64,000 nt of DNA from UBA1275 sp038124025 (GCA_038124025.1 JAYPBC010000005.1:37906-101905), one strand, 5' to 3'; positions 55,193 to 63,966 are shown, counted from the first letter of the stretch. The notes: generated from the letters alone by a model not told the origin. A program made the numbers and translations.

Positions 55193-55233
55193 GATTTAGT
55201 CAGTCGATATAACATATCTTTTAAATAATATAC

Positions 55234-55258
55234 AGCCTCGCAATGGGACTGCGAGGCT
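55234..55258 (-). terminator. Second hairpin at the porin 3' end
   Basis: AGCCTCGCA and TGCGAGGCT form a perfect 9-bp stem with a 7-base loop, 29 bp after the porin stop codon on the minus strand. The downstream minus-strand sequence is A/T-rich but has no clean T-run; probably a backup to the hairpin at 55161. Confidence 0.5.
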
Positions 55259-55287
55259 AAACACAGGTCCTTATCTAAACGGAGAAT

Positions 55288-55953
55288 TTAGAGAGAAATA
55301 CCTGCTAATATGTATAGCTGTTCCGAATCTGGATTGAAGATAACCGCACCGCTAATAGGTAGACTGAAACTATCGGTTATCTTAAGCTCCTTCGATTTTG
55401 TAACCCCAATATTCACAAGTCCAAAATCTCCAGTACTTGAATGCCAACCGTCGCCGGCACCTATAAATACATCGGCTGCTGAACCTGAATAACCTAACTC
55501 AAAGTACATATCACCACCTGCAGAACCTGCGCCAGCAGCTTCATTAAGTATGTAATTAGCACCAATAGAAAGGTTGCCCATGCTATATCCTAGATTCACT
55601 TCAAAGGCATGACTATCTCCATCGAGGTAATCACTACCTGGGTAGTAGTAATCGGTTAATCCGATGCTTAAATCACCCAGGCTAAAGGAAGCATAGAGGT
55701 CCATTTCCTGAAAACCATCGTAGCCTTGAGAGCCCCATGCACCCACCGTTAGATTTCCCGCTGCCGCTTCTACATAAGGTTGCCAAGATGGCCCAGAATA
55801 AGCCACTCCTCTCCATACGTAAGTGCTAACTAGATCTACACCGGTACTTACTTCTAGCTGAGCAGAGGCTTCTTTACTCCCAGAGACACTGATGAGCAAA
55901 GTGAGTATTAAAACAGAGAATAATTTTGTGATATTGTTAATTAGTAATTTCAT
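55288..55953 (-). CDS. TorF family putative porin (Gcw_chp)
   Basis: 221 aa. Signal peptide of about 32 residues ending in SASA-like 'KEASA' before QLEVSTG. 'GVDLVSTYVWRGVAYSGPSW' is the conserved start of the Gcw_chp/TorF barrel, followed by short repeated amphipathic strands and a final 'LYILAGISL'. Small outer-membrane barrel of unknown substrate. Lies 58 bp downstream of amt on the same strand, so probably lets ammonium or related solutes cross the outer membrane for Amt; that role is inference. Confidence 0.85.
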   Translation of the reverse strand: MKLLINNITKLFSVLILTLLISVSGSKEASAQLEVSTGVDLVSTYVWRGVAYSGPSWQPYVEAAAGNLTVGAWGSQGYDGFQEMDLYASFSLGDLSIGLTDYYYPGSDYLDGDSHAFEVNLGYSMGNLSIGANYILNEAAGAGSAGGDMYFELGYSGSAADVFIGAGDGWHSSTGDFGLVNIGVTKSKELKITDSFSLPISGAVIFNPDSEQLYILAGISL

Positions 55954-56011
55954 AATTATAGTTTTAAATGTTAAGAATTTTTTATTGGTAAGATTTCAAT
56001 TAAAGAGAAGA

Positions 56012-57301
56012 CTATACAAATTCAGGATATGACTCTGCGTCATGCTCCATTATGTCGAGACCTTTTAGCTCTAATTCTTCGCTTACTCTAAGCGGGACTA
56101 TAGAATCAATTAGTTTGAATACTAGATAAGAGACACCAAATGCCCATACAAATGCAGCTCCAATTCCTATCATTTGTACACCAATTTGTTCAATGTTAAA
56201 AAGATCACCGGTGTTGAACATACCTGCAGCTAAAGTACCCCATGCACCGCATACACCATGAACGGATACCGCACCAACAGCGTCATCAACATATTTCTCG
56301 AGTAATTTCATTGAGTAATGAACTAAAACACCAGCTAATGCCCCGGTAAGAATTGCAAAACCAGGAGTTAAATTAGCACAACCTGCAGTTATACCAACAA
56401 GTCCAGCTAAGACTCCATTTAATGTCACTGCCCCATCAGGTTTACCAGTAGTAAACCAAGTAATCAGCATAGCTGCTGTAGCCCCAGCTGCGGCAGCTAA
56501 AAACGTATTAATAGCGATTAAGGCTATTGATGTATCACCAGTAGTGGTAGAACCAGCATTAAATCCAAACCACCCTAGCCATAATATAAAAACCCCCAAA
56601 GCAGCTAGTGGTAAACTATGGCCTTTAATTTCTTGTGGTACTTTATCGATATATTTGCCTACCCTAGGACCAACTACTAAAGCACCGGCTAGAGCTGCCC
56701 ATCCACCTACTGAGTGTACCACAGTAGAACCAGCAAAATCGATTAAATAAAGCCCTCCAACATCCTCTAACCATCCACTACCGTTAAATAAGCTTCCCCA
56801 AGCCCATGAGCCAAAGACTGGATAAATAAAAGCAGTTATAATAACAGAAAATATCAGATAGGCTTTAAAAGATGTTCTTTCGGCAACTGCACCAGATACA
56901 ATAGTGGCTGCTGTAGCAGCAAATACTGCTTGAAAAAAGAAGAAAGTCCATGACCATTCAGCTGAGTAGTCTCCGATTTCAGTCAAAGCAAATCCATCAG
57001 TTCCTATCCATCCGCCAGCTGTAGTTCCGAACATTAGGCCAAAACCTATAAAAAAGAATGCTAATCCACCTGCGGAGACATCCATGACGTTTTTCATTAC
57101 TATATTTAAGGCATTTTTCGCTCTTGTGAAGCCTGTTTCAACAAGAGTAAATCCCGCTTGCATAAAAAATACCATACAGGCAGCTATAATTGTCCATACG
57201 TAGTTTAAATTATCCTGTACTGATGCTGCATCTGCTTCTTGTGCAAATAACGATTGACTACTTAAAAGAAGTAGAGTTGTTAGAGAGAGTAATTCTTTCA
57301 T
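56012..57301 (-). CDS. amt: Ammonium transporter (Amt/MEP/Rh)
   Basis: 429 aa. Signal peptide at 1-20 (ending FAQE), then 11 spans. 'AGFTLVETGFTRAKNALNIV' near 47-67, 'DFAGSTVVHSVGGWAALAGA' near 188-207 (first pore His), and 'VHGVCGAWGTLAAGMF' near 342-357 (second pore His) are family landmarks. Brings NH4+ into the cytoplasm for glutamine synthetase. No PII (glnB/glnK) gene is next to it, unlike many bacteria. A TAnnTTTG-like promoter and two LacI-like operators lie upstream. Confidence 0.96.
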   Translation of the reverse strand: MKELLSLTTLLLLSSQSLFAQEADAASVQDNLNYVWTIIAACMVFFMQAGFTLVETGFTRAKNALNIVMKNVMDVSAGGLAFFFIGFGLMFGTTAGGWIGTDGFALTEIGDYSAEWSWTFFFFQAVFAATAATIVSGAVAERTSFKAYLIFSVIITAFIYPVFGSWAWGSLFNGSGWLEDVGGLYLIDFAGSTVVHSVGGWAALAGALVVGPRVGKYIDKVPQEIKGHSLPLAALGVFILWLGWFGFNAGSTTTGDTSIALIAINTFLAAAAGATAAMLITWFTTGKPDGAVTLNGVLAGLVGITAGCANLTPGFAILTGALAGVLVHYSMKLLEKYVDDAVGAVSVHGVCGAWGTLAAGMFNTGDLFNIEQIGVQMIGIGAAFVWAFGVSYLVFKLIDSIVPLRVSEELELKGLDIMEHDAESYPEFV

Positions 57302-57330
57302 TCTGTGAAAATTTGTGATTGTTAACGCAA

Positions 57331-57338
57331 CAAAAGTA
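57331..57338 (-). promoter_or_regulatory. Candidate amt promoter -7 element
   Basis: On the minus strand this reads TACTTTTG, a full match to the Bacteroidota TAnnTTTG element, 30 bp before the amt ATG. No TTG is seen at the expected -33 position, which fits a promoter that needs an activator. Confidence 0.35.
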
Positions 57339-57384
57339 ATTAGAGAAAACGTAAAAGAAAATAAAATAATTAACTTTTTTTTTA

Positions 57385-57419
57385 TGAAAGCGTTTTTAAT
57401 TTTTGTGTAAGCGCTTTTT
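57385..57419. promoter_or_regulatory. Two LacI-like operator sites upstream of amt
   Basis: TGAAAGCGTTTTTA (57385-57398) and TGTAAGCGCTTTTT (57406-57419) are both close to the palindrome TGAAAGCGCTTTCA. Their centres are 21 bp apart, two DNA turns, so two dimers would bind the same face. They lie about 60-80 bp upstream of the presumed amt start of transcription and also upstream of divergent purB. The same palindrome core occurs before glnA. Confidence 0.5.
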
Positions 57420-57578
57420 TTAATGAATTATTTAGGTGTTAGATTTATTTGTATTTATTATTTAAGTATTGTTAGGTAAACATATTATGTTGAATTAAGC
57501 TAATTTCATCAATATTTAATCCTTAATACATGTGCAGAAACCCTATCTTAAATAAAGTGCATTAATTCTATAAATTTT

Positions 57579-58874
57579 ATGTTAGAACGATATTCTCGCG
57601 AAGAAATGATAGCAATTTGGACGGAGCAAGCACAGTTTGAAGCTTGGCTCGATGTTGAATTAGCGGCTTGTTGGGCATGGTCGCAAATAGGGGTGATACC
57701 TCAAAAGGATGTGGATACTCTTTACCAAAAGGCTAGTTTTTCATTGGACCGAATAAAAGAAATTGAAGCCCAAACACGACATGATGTAGTAGCCTTTACT
57801 CGCGCAGTTTCTGAAACTCTGGGTGATGAGAAAAAATGGGTGCACTACGGACTAACGTCTACCGATGTGGTAGATACTGCTTGGGGTGTTCGTTTAAAGA
57901 AAGCAAACCAAATACTCCGAAATGATCTCCATCGGATGATTGACGTGCTAAAAAACAAAGCGTTAGATTATAAGTATTCCATGATGATGGGGAGAACTCA
58001 TGGGATACATGCCGAGCCCACTACTTTTGGTTTAAAATGTGCCTTATGGTACGCAGAGATGCAAAGAAATCTAGATCGTTTTGAGCAAGCAGCCAGTGCA
58101 GTTGAATTTGGAAAGCTATCCGGATCGGTAGGAACTTTTGCAAATATCCCTCCCGAAGTGGAGGCACATACCTGTGAAAAATTAGGCCTCAAGCCAGCGC
58201 CTATTTCCACCCAAACCTTACAACGCGATCGCCATGCCCAGTATTTGTCCACTTTAGCCTTAATTGGATCTAGCCTAGAAAAAATGGCCGTAGAAGTGCG
58301 TCATTTACAGCGCAGCGAGGTACGCGAAGTAGAAGAAGCGTTTCGTAAAGGTCAAAAAGGTTCCTCCTCCATGCCGCACAAACGCAATCCAATAAGTTCT
58401 GAAAATATCACAGGTTGTGCCCGAGTACTTCGAGGATATATGATAACCGCCTACGAAAATATTCCTCTTTGGCATGAACGCGATATTTCCCATTCATCTG
58501 CCGAGCGCATTATACTACCTGACTCCACCATGTTATTGGATTACATGCTTCATCGTTTTTCTAATGTGATGGAGAATTTGGTTGTTTTTGAGGACAACAT
58601 GGAAGCAAACATATGGAAAACCCATGGGCTTGTTTTCTCTCAGCGGGTCCTGAATAAACTTATCGATCAGGGAATGGTGCGTGAACAAGCTTATGACGCT
58701 GTGCAACCACTAGCGATGCGCGCCTGGAAAGAACAAATATCATTCAAGCCACTGGTTCAAGAGGACCCCTTCATCAGCAGCCAGCTTAGTTCGGAGGTGA
58801 TTGACGAATTGTTTGATTTAACCCATCACAGCAGACAGGTCGATCAGATTTTTGCCCGCGTTGGTCTTGAATAA
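57579..58874 (+). CDS. purB: Adenylosuccinate lyase
   Basis: 431 aa fumarase/aspartase-superfamily enzyme acting twice in purine synthesis (SAICAR to AICAR; adenylosuccinate to AMP). Starts MLERYSREEMIAIWTEQAQF; 'HYGLTSTDVVDTAW' near 88-101, 'GRTHGIHAEPTTFGLK' near 138-153 (catalytic His) and the signature GSSSMPHKRNP near 264-274. Length fits the Bacillus-like ~430 aa type. Monocistronic, convergent with menE, 24 bp between the stops. Confidence 0.97.
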   Translation: MLERYSREEMIAIWTEQAQFEAWLDVELAACWAWSQIGVIPQKDVDTLYQKASFSLDRIKEIEAQTRHDVVAFTRAVSETLGDEKKWVHYGLTSTDVVDTAWGVRLKKANQILRNDLHRMIDVLKNKALDYKYSMMMGRTHGIHAEPTTFGLKCALWYAEMQRNLDRFEQAASAVEFGKLSGSVGTFANIPPEVEAHTCEKLGLKPAPISTQTLQRDRHAQYLSTLALIGSSLEKMAVEVRHLQRSEVREVEEAFRKGQKGSSSMPHKRNPISSENITGCARVLRGYMITAYENIPLWHERDISHSSAERIILPDSTMLLDYMLHRFSNVMENLVVFEDNMEANIWKTHGLVFSQRVLNKLIDQGMVREQAYDAVQPLAMRAWKEQISFKPLVQEDPFISSQLSSEVIDELFDLTHHSRQVDQIFARVGLE

Positions 58875-58898
58875 CAAGCTTTATTTCACATCTTACAT

Positions 58899-60437
58899 CT
58901 ATTTTCCTCGGGCTGATGCGTACAGATTCTGTAATCTTGGCATGTTTAGCTTACCAAGTGAAGTACGTGGGAGTGCGCTAAGGTAATAAAATTCTTTGGG
59001 GTGATGGGATGCAGGTAGGGATGTTTCGCGACATTTTTGTATTAGTTTTTCTGCTATAATGGGTTTTAGCTCGATAAGTGCAAAAGATGAATGAGCCATA
59101 ATATCCTTTTGGGTGTCAGGGGGTGATATGCTTCGATTTGGCACAATGAAGGCCACCACTTTTTGTCCCCATTTTGGGTCAGCTACTCCAATAATGGCGC
59201 ATTCCAGCACGGTCGGATGCTGCTCTAGGCAATGAATAACCCAGTCAACAGCTACGTTTTCCCCACCACTCACTATACGATCTGTTCTACGTGCCTGGAT
59301 GTACAAGAGACCATTTATATCCGTATTTCCAATGTCTCCAGTGCAAAACCATCCCTGTTCATCAAAACTTTTTTGGAGGTGATGTTGCGTGGGCTCTGGA
59401 GAGAAAATTTGGGTACCTTTTACCCAGAGAACAGAATCTTTAGCATCTTCATCTGCACGTAATTCTAGGGATTGACCGGGATGCATATGCCCGACCGGTA
59501 GCGGATCTTCAAGTGGTCTTGGGAGTTGTGAAGCGGGCACAGAGCATAGGTGGGCGAAGGTTTCTGTCATGCCATAGCTTAGTAATGTAGGCCATCCAAG
59601 CTCTTCGGACCTTTGTACATCGGCAGCGTTTGCCGGTCCGCCTCCCAAGATAATAAAGCGGAAGCTATTAGAAATAGATGGGCTTAATTTTCTGGAGCGA
59701 TTGTACTCCAGCCAATTATGCAGCTGTGTAGGTACCATGGAGATTACCTTACATTTATGCCGTCCACTAAGCCAAGAATTCCAGTGCTGAGCATCCGAAG
59801 AGCTACTAAGACTTATAGCTGAGTGAGAGAGTAGTGATTTTAACACAATGCTCAGAGCTCCAATATGGTGCAGGGGTAGGCACAGTCCCCAACTCAGGTT
59901 TGGACGTAGTTGTACCTTTGCTTGTGTGGCCTGATAGGCTGCCCAAAGTTGTTTATGTCGAAGTGGAATTCGTTTCGGTTTCGAGCTACTTCCTGAGGTA
60001 AATAAAAAAGCAAATGGTGTAGTTTTAAGCGTTAAGCTGAGTTCCTTATGAGATACTTTATGATTAGATAAAGAGGTTATCCATTGATTGTGTAGTGCTG
60101 AAATATCAGCGCTACTCAAATAGTTTGCCTGTGGCATTTCTTTGGTCGATTCCAATACTTGTTCAGGTGTCCATGTGGGATCAATGCAACAAAAAGGGAT
60201 GCCCGCTATGAATAATCCAGCTATGAGGCAGCAAAGTTCTACCGAATTTTTGCTCTGAAGAATAAAGGTATGGTCATCGGATTCATGCACTTGTAGCCAA
60301 TTGGGAAGAAGCTGGCTATACACGGCTATATCGGAATAGTTAAGGGGCTGCTTTTTGGCACGTCCATCATATATGAAAATGGCATCGGTGGAACATGGAA
60401 AGGTAAATTTATGTGGTATATTCACTGAATTACTCAT
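58899..60437 (-). CDS. menE: O-succinylbenzoate-CoA ligase
   Basis: 512 aa AMP-dependent synthetase. AMP-binding motif 'FAFLFTSGSSSKPKRIPLRH' near 147-166, 'GGGPANAADVQRSEELGWPT' near 265, 'GWFCTGDIGNTDINGLLYIQ' near 365 and 'RRTDRIVSGGENVAVDWVIH' near 387. The assignment to menE rather than another ligase rests mostly on its position directly after menC (4-bp gap) and menA. Makes OSB-CoA for naphthoquinone ring closure. Confidence 0.82.
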   Translation of the reverse strand: MSNSVNIPHKFTFPCSTDAIFIYDGRAKKQPLNYSDIAVYSQLLPNWLQVHESDDHTFILQSKNSVELCCLIAGLFIAGIPFCCIDPTWTPEQVLESTKEMPQANYLSSADISALHNQWITSLSNHKVSHKELSLTLKTTPFAFLFTSGSSSKPKRIPLRHKQLWAAYQATQAKVQLRPNLSWGLCLPLHHIGALSIVLKSLLSHSAISLSSSSDAQHWNSWLSGRHKCKVISMVPTQLHNWLEYNRSRKLSPSISNSFRFIILGGGPANAADVQRSEELGWPTLLSYGMTETFAHLCSVPASQLPRPLEDPLPVGHMHPGQSLELRADEDAKDSVLWVKGTQIFSPEPTQHHLQKSFDEQGWFCTGDIGNTDINGLLYIQARRTDRIVSGGENVAVDWVIHCLEQHPTVLECAIIGVADPKWGQKVVAFIVPNRSISPPDTQKDIMAHSSFALIELKPIIAEKLIQKCRETSLPASHHPKEFYYLSALPRTSLGKLNMPRLQNLYASARGK

Positions 60438-60441
60438 TAGT

Positions 60442-61818
60442 CTAATCTGCTATGGATGTAAGTCCACTACTTATGACTAGCGTATCAAGCGTTTGAAAAT
60501 CATTACTGAATTCAGGGCTTGAATTATAAGTTTGACCGTCAAAAAAGCTAGGATTTAAGCTGTACCTTCCTTCATATACCTCAGGGATAAGTGCACGTTC
60601 AGGACTTGCATAGTGTTCGGAAAGCCAGCGACCCGTATCTATCCCATGCGCCAGATTTCGGCCGCAAAGTTGGTTATTCATCCATCCTAGGCAGGCTAAG
60701 GTATGTCGGGCAATAATACCATCGAATGCACTACTAAAGATGCATGATTGACCCTTCTCATTGGCTAAAAGGCAGCGTTGAATCATCTCTGGAATTCCAC
60801 CACTTAGTGTTGGTTTTAGCACAAAGTAGGTGATGTTTTTTTTGTCTAAGAGTGAGATAAAGGACGAGAATTTGACACTGCTTTCGTCAGCGGCCATTGC
60901 TGATGCTTCGGATGAGCGTTCATGGCAAAACTTAATAAACGTATCAGGGGGTACGGCCTGTTCTATGTATTCAATGGGATAGCGTTTGTAGTCATGTTCA
61001 AATGGCTTAAAGGTCTCGGATTCCCACTGCCCATTTGGATCTAGTCGGTAACGTAGTCCTGGTAAGGCATCCTGAATGTTGGCCAATCTTTGTAGGTTTG
61101 ATTCGTGATTCGGGCCAACTTTCATTTTTATAGTCCTAAATCCCATTAACCAGGCATTTTCTGCTAACTCCAAAGATTCTTCTGGGCCGGTAATTGGGAT
61201 TAGGGTATTTATTGGGATTTGTAGCTGGCGGTTTTTTGGGTCTGAAAAAGAGCCGGTTTTCTGATGCGAATCGATTAGGGTGTTTGCTTGAGCAGTGGAG
61301 GGAGTAGAATTAGCAGCTACGATTATTTTGGTGGCTAATTCATGAGCGTGATCACTAATTAGGTTGTTTAGGGGGCGATTTTCTATTTGACTTGCCCAAT
61401 CGTAGAGAAGCATACTTAAGGCAAATTGCACGGAAGGTACACTACGCTGAATAATTGTATAAAGTGCATCTGCCGCCTTAATTGCACATTCAACGTTAAA
61501 AAATGTGGGCAAGGTTTTCTTGTTCTGAGCGGCACTATCCTCTAAAAAGTCTACCTGTTTTTCAATTTCTGCTTTGTGTGTAACAAGAAGTTGTATACAA
61601 TCTGCTAGACTTTCTTTGGAAAAGCCGGGTAGTGGCGCGCATTCGCCCCAAGCTGAACCCCTCGAGTGTTTCCATTCAATAAGAATGCCTTCTCGGTATG
61701 AGCCCATACTTCCGTTAGCCTGAATAAATTCAGAAACGAATGGGCTTTGGTAGCGATAAAAATGAAGACTCATTGACTTATTCTGGTCATACGTTGAATA
61801 CAATATATAAGACTCCAC
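60442..61818 (-). CDS. menC: o-Succinylbenzoate synthase (enolase superfamily)
   Basis: 458 aa, much longer than the usual 320-375. Enolase-superfamily landmarks: 'GECAPLPGFSKESL' near 58-71, catalytic K231-M-K233 in TIKMKVG, metal/acid residues D260 and N262 in RLDPNGQW, 'IEYIEQAVPP', 'AMAADES' and 'YFVLKPTLSGGIPEMI' with the second catalytic Lys. A polar stretch of about 45 residues (about 155-200, with 'STPSTAQANTLIDSHQKT') sits between the capping domain and barrel, where other MenCs have a short link. ATG 61773 (MSLHFYRYQ) is an alternative start that removes 15 residues and looks more natural. Dehydrates SHCHC to OSB. Confidence 0.85.
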   Translation of the reverse strand: MESYILYSTYDQNKSMSLHFYRYQSPFVSEFIQANGSMGSYREGILIEWKHSRGSAWGECAPLPGFSKESLADCIQLLVTHKAEIEKQVDFLEDSAAQNKKTLPTFFNVECAIKAADALYTIIQRSVPSVQFALSMLLYDWASQIENRPLNNLISDHAHELATKIIVAANSTPSTAQANTLIDSHQKTGSFSDPKNRQLQIPINTLIPITGPEESLELAENAWLMGFRTIKMKVGPNHESNLQRLANIQDALPGLRYRLDPNGQWESETFKPFEHDYKRYPIEYIEQAVPPDTFIKFCHERSSEASAMAADESSVKFSSFISLLDKKNITYFVLKPTLSGGIPEMIQRCLLANEKGQSCIFSSAFDGIIARHTLACLGWMNNQLCGRNLAHGIDTGRWLSEHYASPERALIPEVYEGRYSLNPSFFDGQTYNSSPEFSNDFQTLDTLVISSGLTSIAD

Positions 61819-61890
61819 TTGAGTCGATATAGTAGTATTGTTTTGCTATATCTATTTAATCTTCAGGGCTAAGTACCTAGTTTGAATAAC

Positions 61891-62646
61891 TCAATATCGA
61901 ATGAGCAGTCCTACCGTAAATAGGACTCCATAAATAAACATAAATGCGGCTGTTTTTTCCAAGGTTCCATTGAGCATTGATTTTTTTTGATGCGACCAAA
62001 TCTCGCTAAGCAATTTTATGGATAGTGGAGCACTTAGATAAGGTAAAAAAATCCATAAACTGGCGCTTAAGCGGAAAAAAAAGTGAGGAGGGATCGCTAG
62101 GGCAAGTATAAGTAATAATGTGTACTCCTTCTTTAAGGCTTTTTCACCCAATAAAACTCCTAAAGTTTTCTTGCCACTGAGCTTATCTTGTGCTACATCG
62201 CGTAGATTATTCACCACCAGTATATTCGTACTCAGAGCGCCAGGGATAACAGACGCCCAAAAACTCATGTTGGACCATTCTAGTGTATTGAGATAGTAGG
62301 TAGTCATAGTTGCGACGATTCCGAAATACACAAACACAAAAATATCCCCCAGACCATTATAGCCAAGTGGGAAAGGTCCTCCAGTATACATTATACCGAA
62401 TACCAGTGAACTAATTCCAATTGCCAGTATGATGAGCCCACCTACCTTTACCAAGTATAGTCCGGTAAGGAAAGCAAAGAGCATGGTAATGTAGGCCGCC
62501 CATTTCATNNNNNNNNNNNNNNNNNNNNNNNNNNNNNNNNNNNNNNNNNNNNNNNNNNNNNNNNNNNNNNNNNNNNNNNNNNNNNNNNNNNNNNNNNNNN
62601 NNNNNNNNGCGTGTATCCAGTTTTTTAATGAAAAAGATATTCCCAT
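61891..62646 (-). CDS. menA: 1,4-dihydroxy-2-naphthoate prenyltransferase (UbiA family), interrupted by scaffold gap
   Basis: Visible parts are the first 12 residues (MGISFSLKNWIH) and about 205 C-terminal residues after the gap, with six or so membrane spans. 'NLRDVAQDKLSGKKTLGVLL' is the second Asp-rich motif of UbiA enzymes, and the loop before it 'WASVIPGALSTNILVVNNLR' is MenA-like. The first Asp-rich motif, which binds the prenyl diphosphate, lies in the unsequenced gap. Attaches the isoprenoid tail to DHNA to make demethylmenaquinone. Upstream of menC and menE on the same strand (72-bp gap), which supports menA over other UbiA members. Confidence 0.8.
   Translation of the reverse strand: MGISFSLKNWIHXXXXXXXXXXXXXXXXXXXXXXXXXXXXXXXXXXMKWAAYITMLFAFLTGLYLVKVGGLIILAIGISSLVFGIMYTGGPFPLGYNGLGDIFVFVYFGIVATMTTYYLNTLEWSNMSFWASVIPGALSTNILVVNNLRDVAQDKLSGKKTLGVLLGEKALKKEYTLLLILALAIPPHFFFRLSASLWIFLPYLSAPLSIKLLSEIWSHQKKSMLNGTLEKTAAFMFIYGVLFTVGLLIRY
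62509..62608. other. Scaffold gap (100 N)
   Basis: Exactly 100 unknown bases, the usual placeholder for a gap of unknown size. It falls inside menA. By comparison with MenA proteins, roughly 80 residues should lie between the two visible pieces, so the true gap may be nearer 240 bp than 100. Confidence 0.9.
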
Positions 62647-62776
62647 GATGGAATTAAAATACAGCTTAATTAGATGTAAAGGTGAATAGCTTAAAAAAAT
62701 AATGAGCCAAAGGTTAGCAGCCTAAGAAATTCACAAATAATTTTGTAAATACACTATTTTACATAAATAAATTAGA

Positions 62777-62790
62777 TAAAAGCGCTTTCA
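62777..62790. promoter_or_regulatory. LacI-like operator upstream of glnA
   Basis: TAAAAGCGCTTTCA matches the ideal palindrome TGAAAGCGCTTTCA at 13 of 14 positions and contains a perfect AAAGCGCTTT core (62779-62788). It lies about 46 bp before the presumed glnA transcription start and matches the two amt sites. Confidence 0.5.
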
Positions 62791-62815
62791 ATCAACTTAT
62801 ATTATAGATTATTTA

Positions 62816-62823
62816 TAATTTTG
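62816..62823 (+). promoter_or_regulatory. Candidate glnA promoter -7 element
   Basis: TAATTTTG fully matches TAnnTTTG; transcription would begin near 62828, giving a 5' UTR of about 70 bases. An identical TAATTTTG occurs at 62738-62745. Neither has a good TTG at -33. Confidence 0.35.
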
Positions 62824-62899
62824 CTTAAATAAATTGGGTGATTTCATTAAATCTCTTTATATTTAAATGTCAAACTCAAACAACTGAATTTTATTATTT

Positions 62900-63910
62900 A
62901 TGTCTTACGCAAAACTTGAATACATCTGGCTAGATGGATATAAGCCTACTCAAACATTAAGAAGCAAAACTAAAGTTGTACACAACTTTAGTGGAAACCT
63001 GGAGGATTGTCCTATGTGGTCTTTCGATGGTAGTTCCACCGAGCAGGCAGAAGGTAGCAGTTCTGATTGTCTACTCAAGCCAGTAGCGATTCATCCAGAT
63101 CCAGATCGGGAGCATTCTTATTTGGTAATGACGGAAGTACTCAATGCAGATGGCAGCCCTCATGAATCTAATGGTCGTGCAACTATTGACGAGGATGACG
63201 AGGATTTTTGGTTTGGTTTCGAACAAGAGTATTTTCTGATTGATCCTGAAACTAACTTGCCACTTGGTTTCCCTGCAGGAGGATATCCAGCGCCTCAAGG
63301 CCCCTATTATTGTGGGGTAGGAGCCAAATCTGCTTACGGAAGAGAAATTATAGAGGAGCATTTAGATCTATGCTTAAAAGCTGGTTTAAATATTGAGGGT
63401 ATCAATGCTGAGGTAGCGGCAGGACAGTGGGAATTTCAAATTTTTGCTAAAGGTGCTGCAAAAGCAGGGGACCAAATATGGGTTGGACGTTACCTGATCG
63501 AGCGGACAGCTGAAAAATATGGGGTTGCTGTAGATTATCATCCAAAACCATTGGGCGATACAGACTGGAATGGTTCAGGTATGCATGCCAACTTCTCAAA
63601 CGGTAAGATGCGAGATGAGGGTGGAGAGACCTACTTCACCGCAGTGTGTGAGGCTTTTGGTAATTACATACAAGAACACATTGACGTATATGGAGCCGAT
63701 AATCACATGCGTTTAACCGGTAAGCATGAAACACAGTCCATTGAGAAGTACAGCTATGGTGTGTCTGATCGGGGTGCATCAATCCGAATTCCAGTGGGTA
63801 CCGTTGAAGATGGATGGTTAGGACGACTAGAAGATCGTCGCCCTGCGTCAAATGCGGATCCTTATAAAGTAGCAGCAAGAATCATTAAAACGGTTCGTAC
63901 AGCTGACTAA
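62900..63910 (+). CDS. Glutamine synthetase, type II (eukaryote-like, GlnII)
   Basis: 336 aa, far shorter than type I GlnA (about 470) or type III (about 700). 'YAKLEYIWLDGYKPTQTLRS' and 'CPMWSFDGSSTEQAEGSSSD' near 38-57 are typical GSII N-terminal motifs; 'FWFGFEQEYFLIDPETNLPL' near 107 binds metal; 'NAEVAAGQWEFQIF', 'DWNGSGMHANFS' and 'RGASIRIPVGTVEDGWLGRL' follow for substrate binding. Condenses NH4+ and glutamate with ATP. GSII lacks the adenylylation Tyr of type I, so control is likely at transcription; the upstream palindrome shared with amt fits that. Intact in the window, with a terminator after it. Confidence 0.95.
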   Translation: MSYAKLEYIWLDGYKPTQTLRSKTKVVHNFSGNLEDCPMWSFDGSSTEQAEGSSSDCLLKPVAIHPDPDREHSYLVMTEVLNADGSPHESNGRATIDEDDEDFWFGFEQEYFLIDPETNLPLGFPAGGYPAPQGPYYCGVGAKSAYGREIIEEHLDLCLKAGLNIEGINAEVAAGQWEFQIFAKGAAKAGDQIWVGRYLIERTAEKYGVAVDYHPKPLGDTDWNGSGMHANFSNGKMRDEGGETYFTAVCEAFGNYIQEHIDVYGADNHMRLTGKHETQSIEKYSYGVSDRGASIRIPVGTVEDGWLGRLEDRRPASNADPYKVAARIIKTVRTAD

Positions 63911-63932
63911 TAATTTATCTAATGCTATCATT

Positions 63933-63966
63933 AAGCCCCTCTTCACTTGAAGATGGGCTTTTTTTT
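63933..63966 (+). terminator. Rho-independent terminator of glnA
   Basis: AAGCCCcTCTTCA and TGAAGAtGGGCTT pair with one mismatch across a 2-base loop, directly followed by a run of T (63961-63966). It lies 22 bp after the glnA stop codon. Confidence 0.88.
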
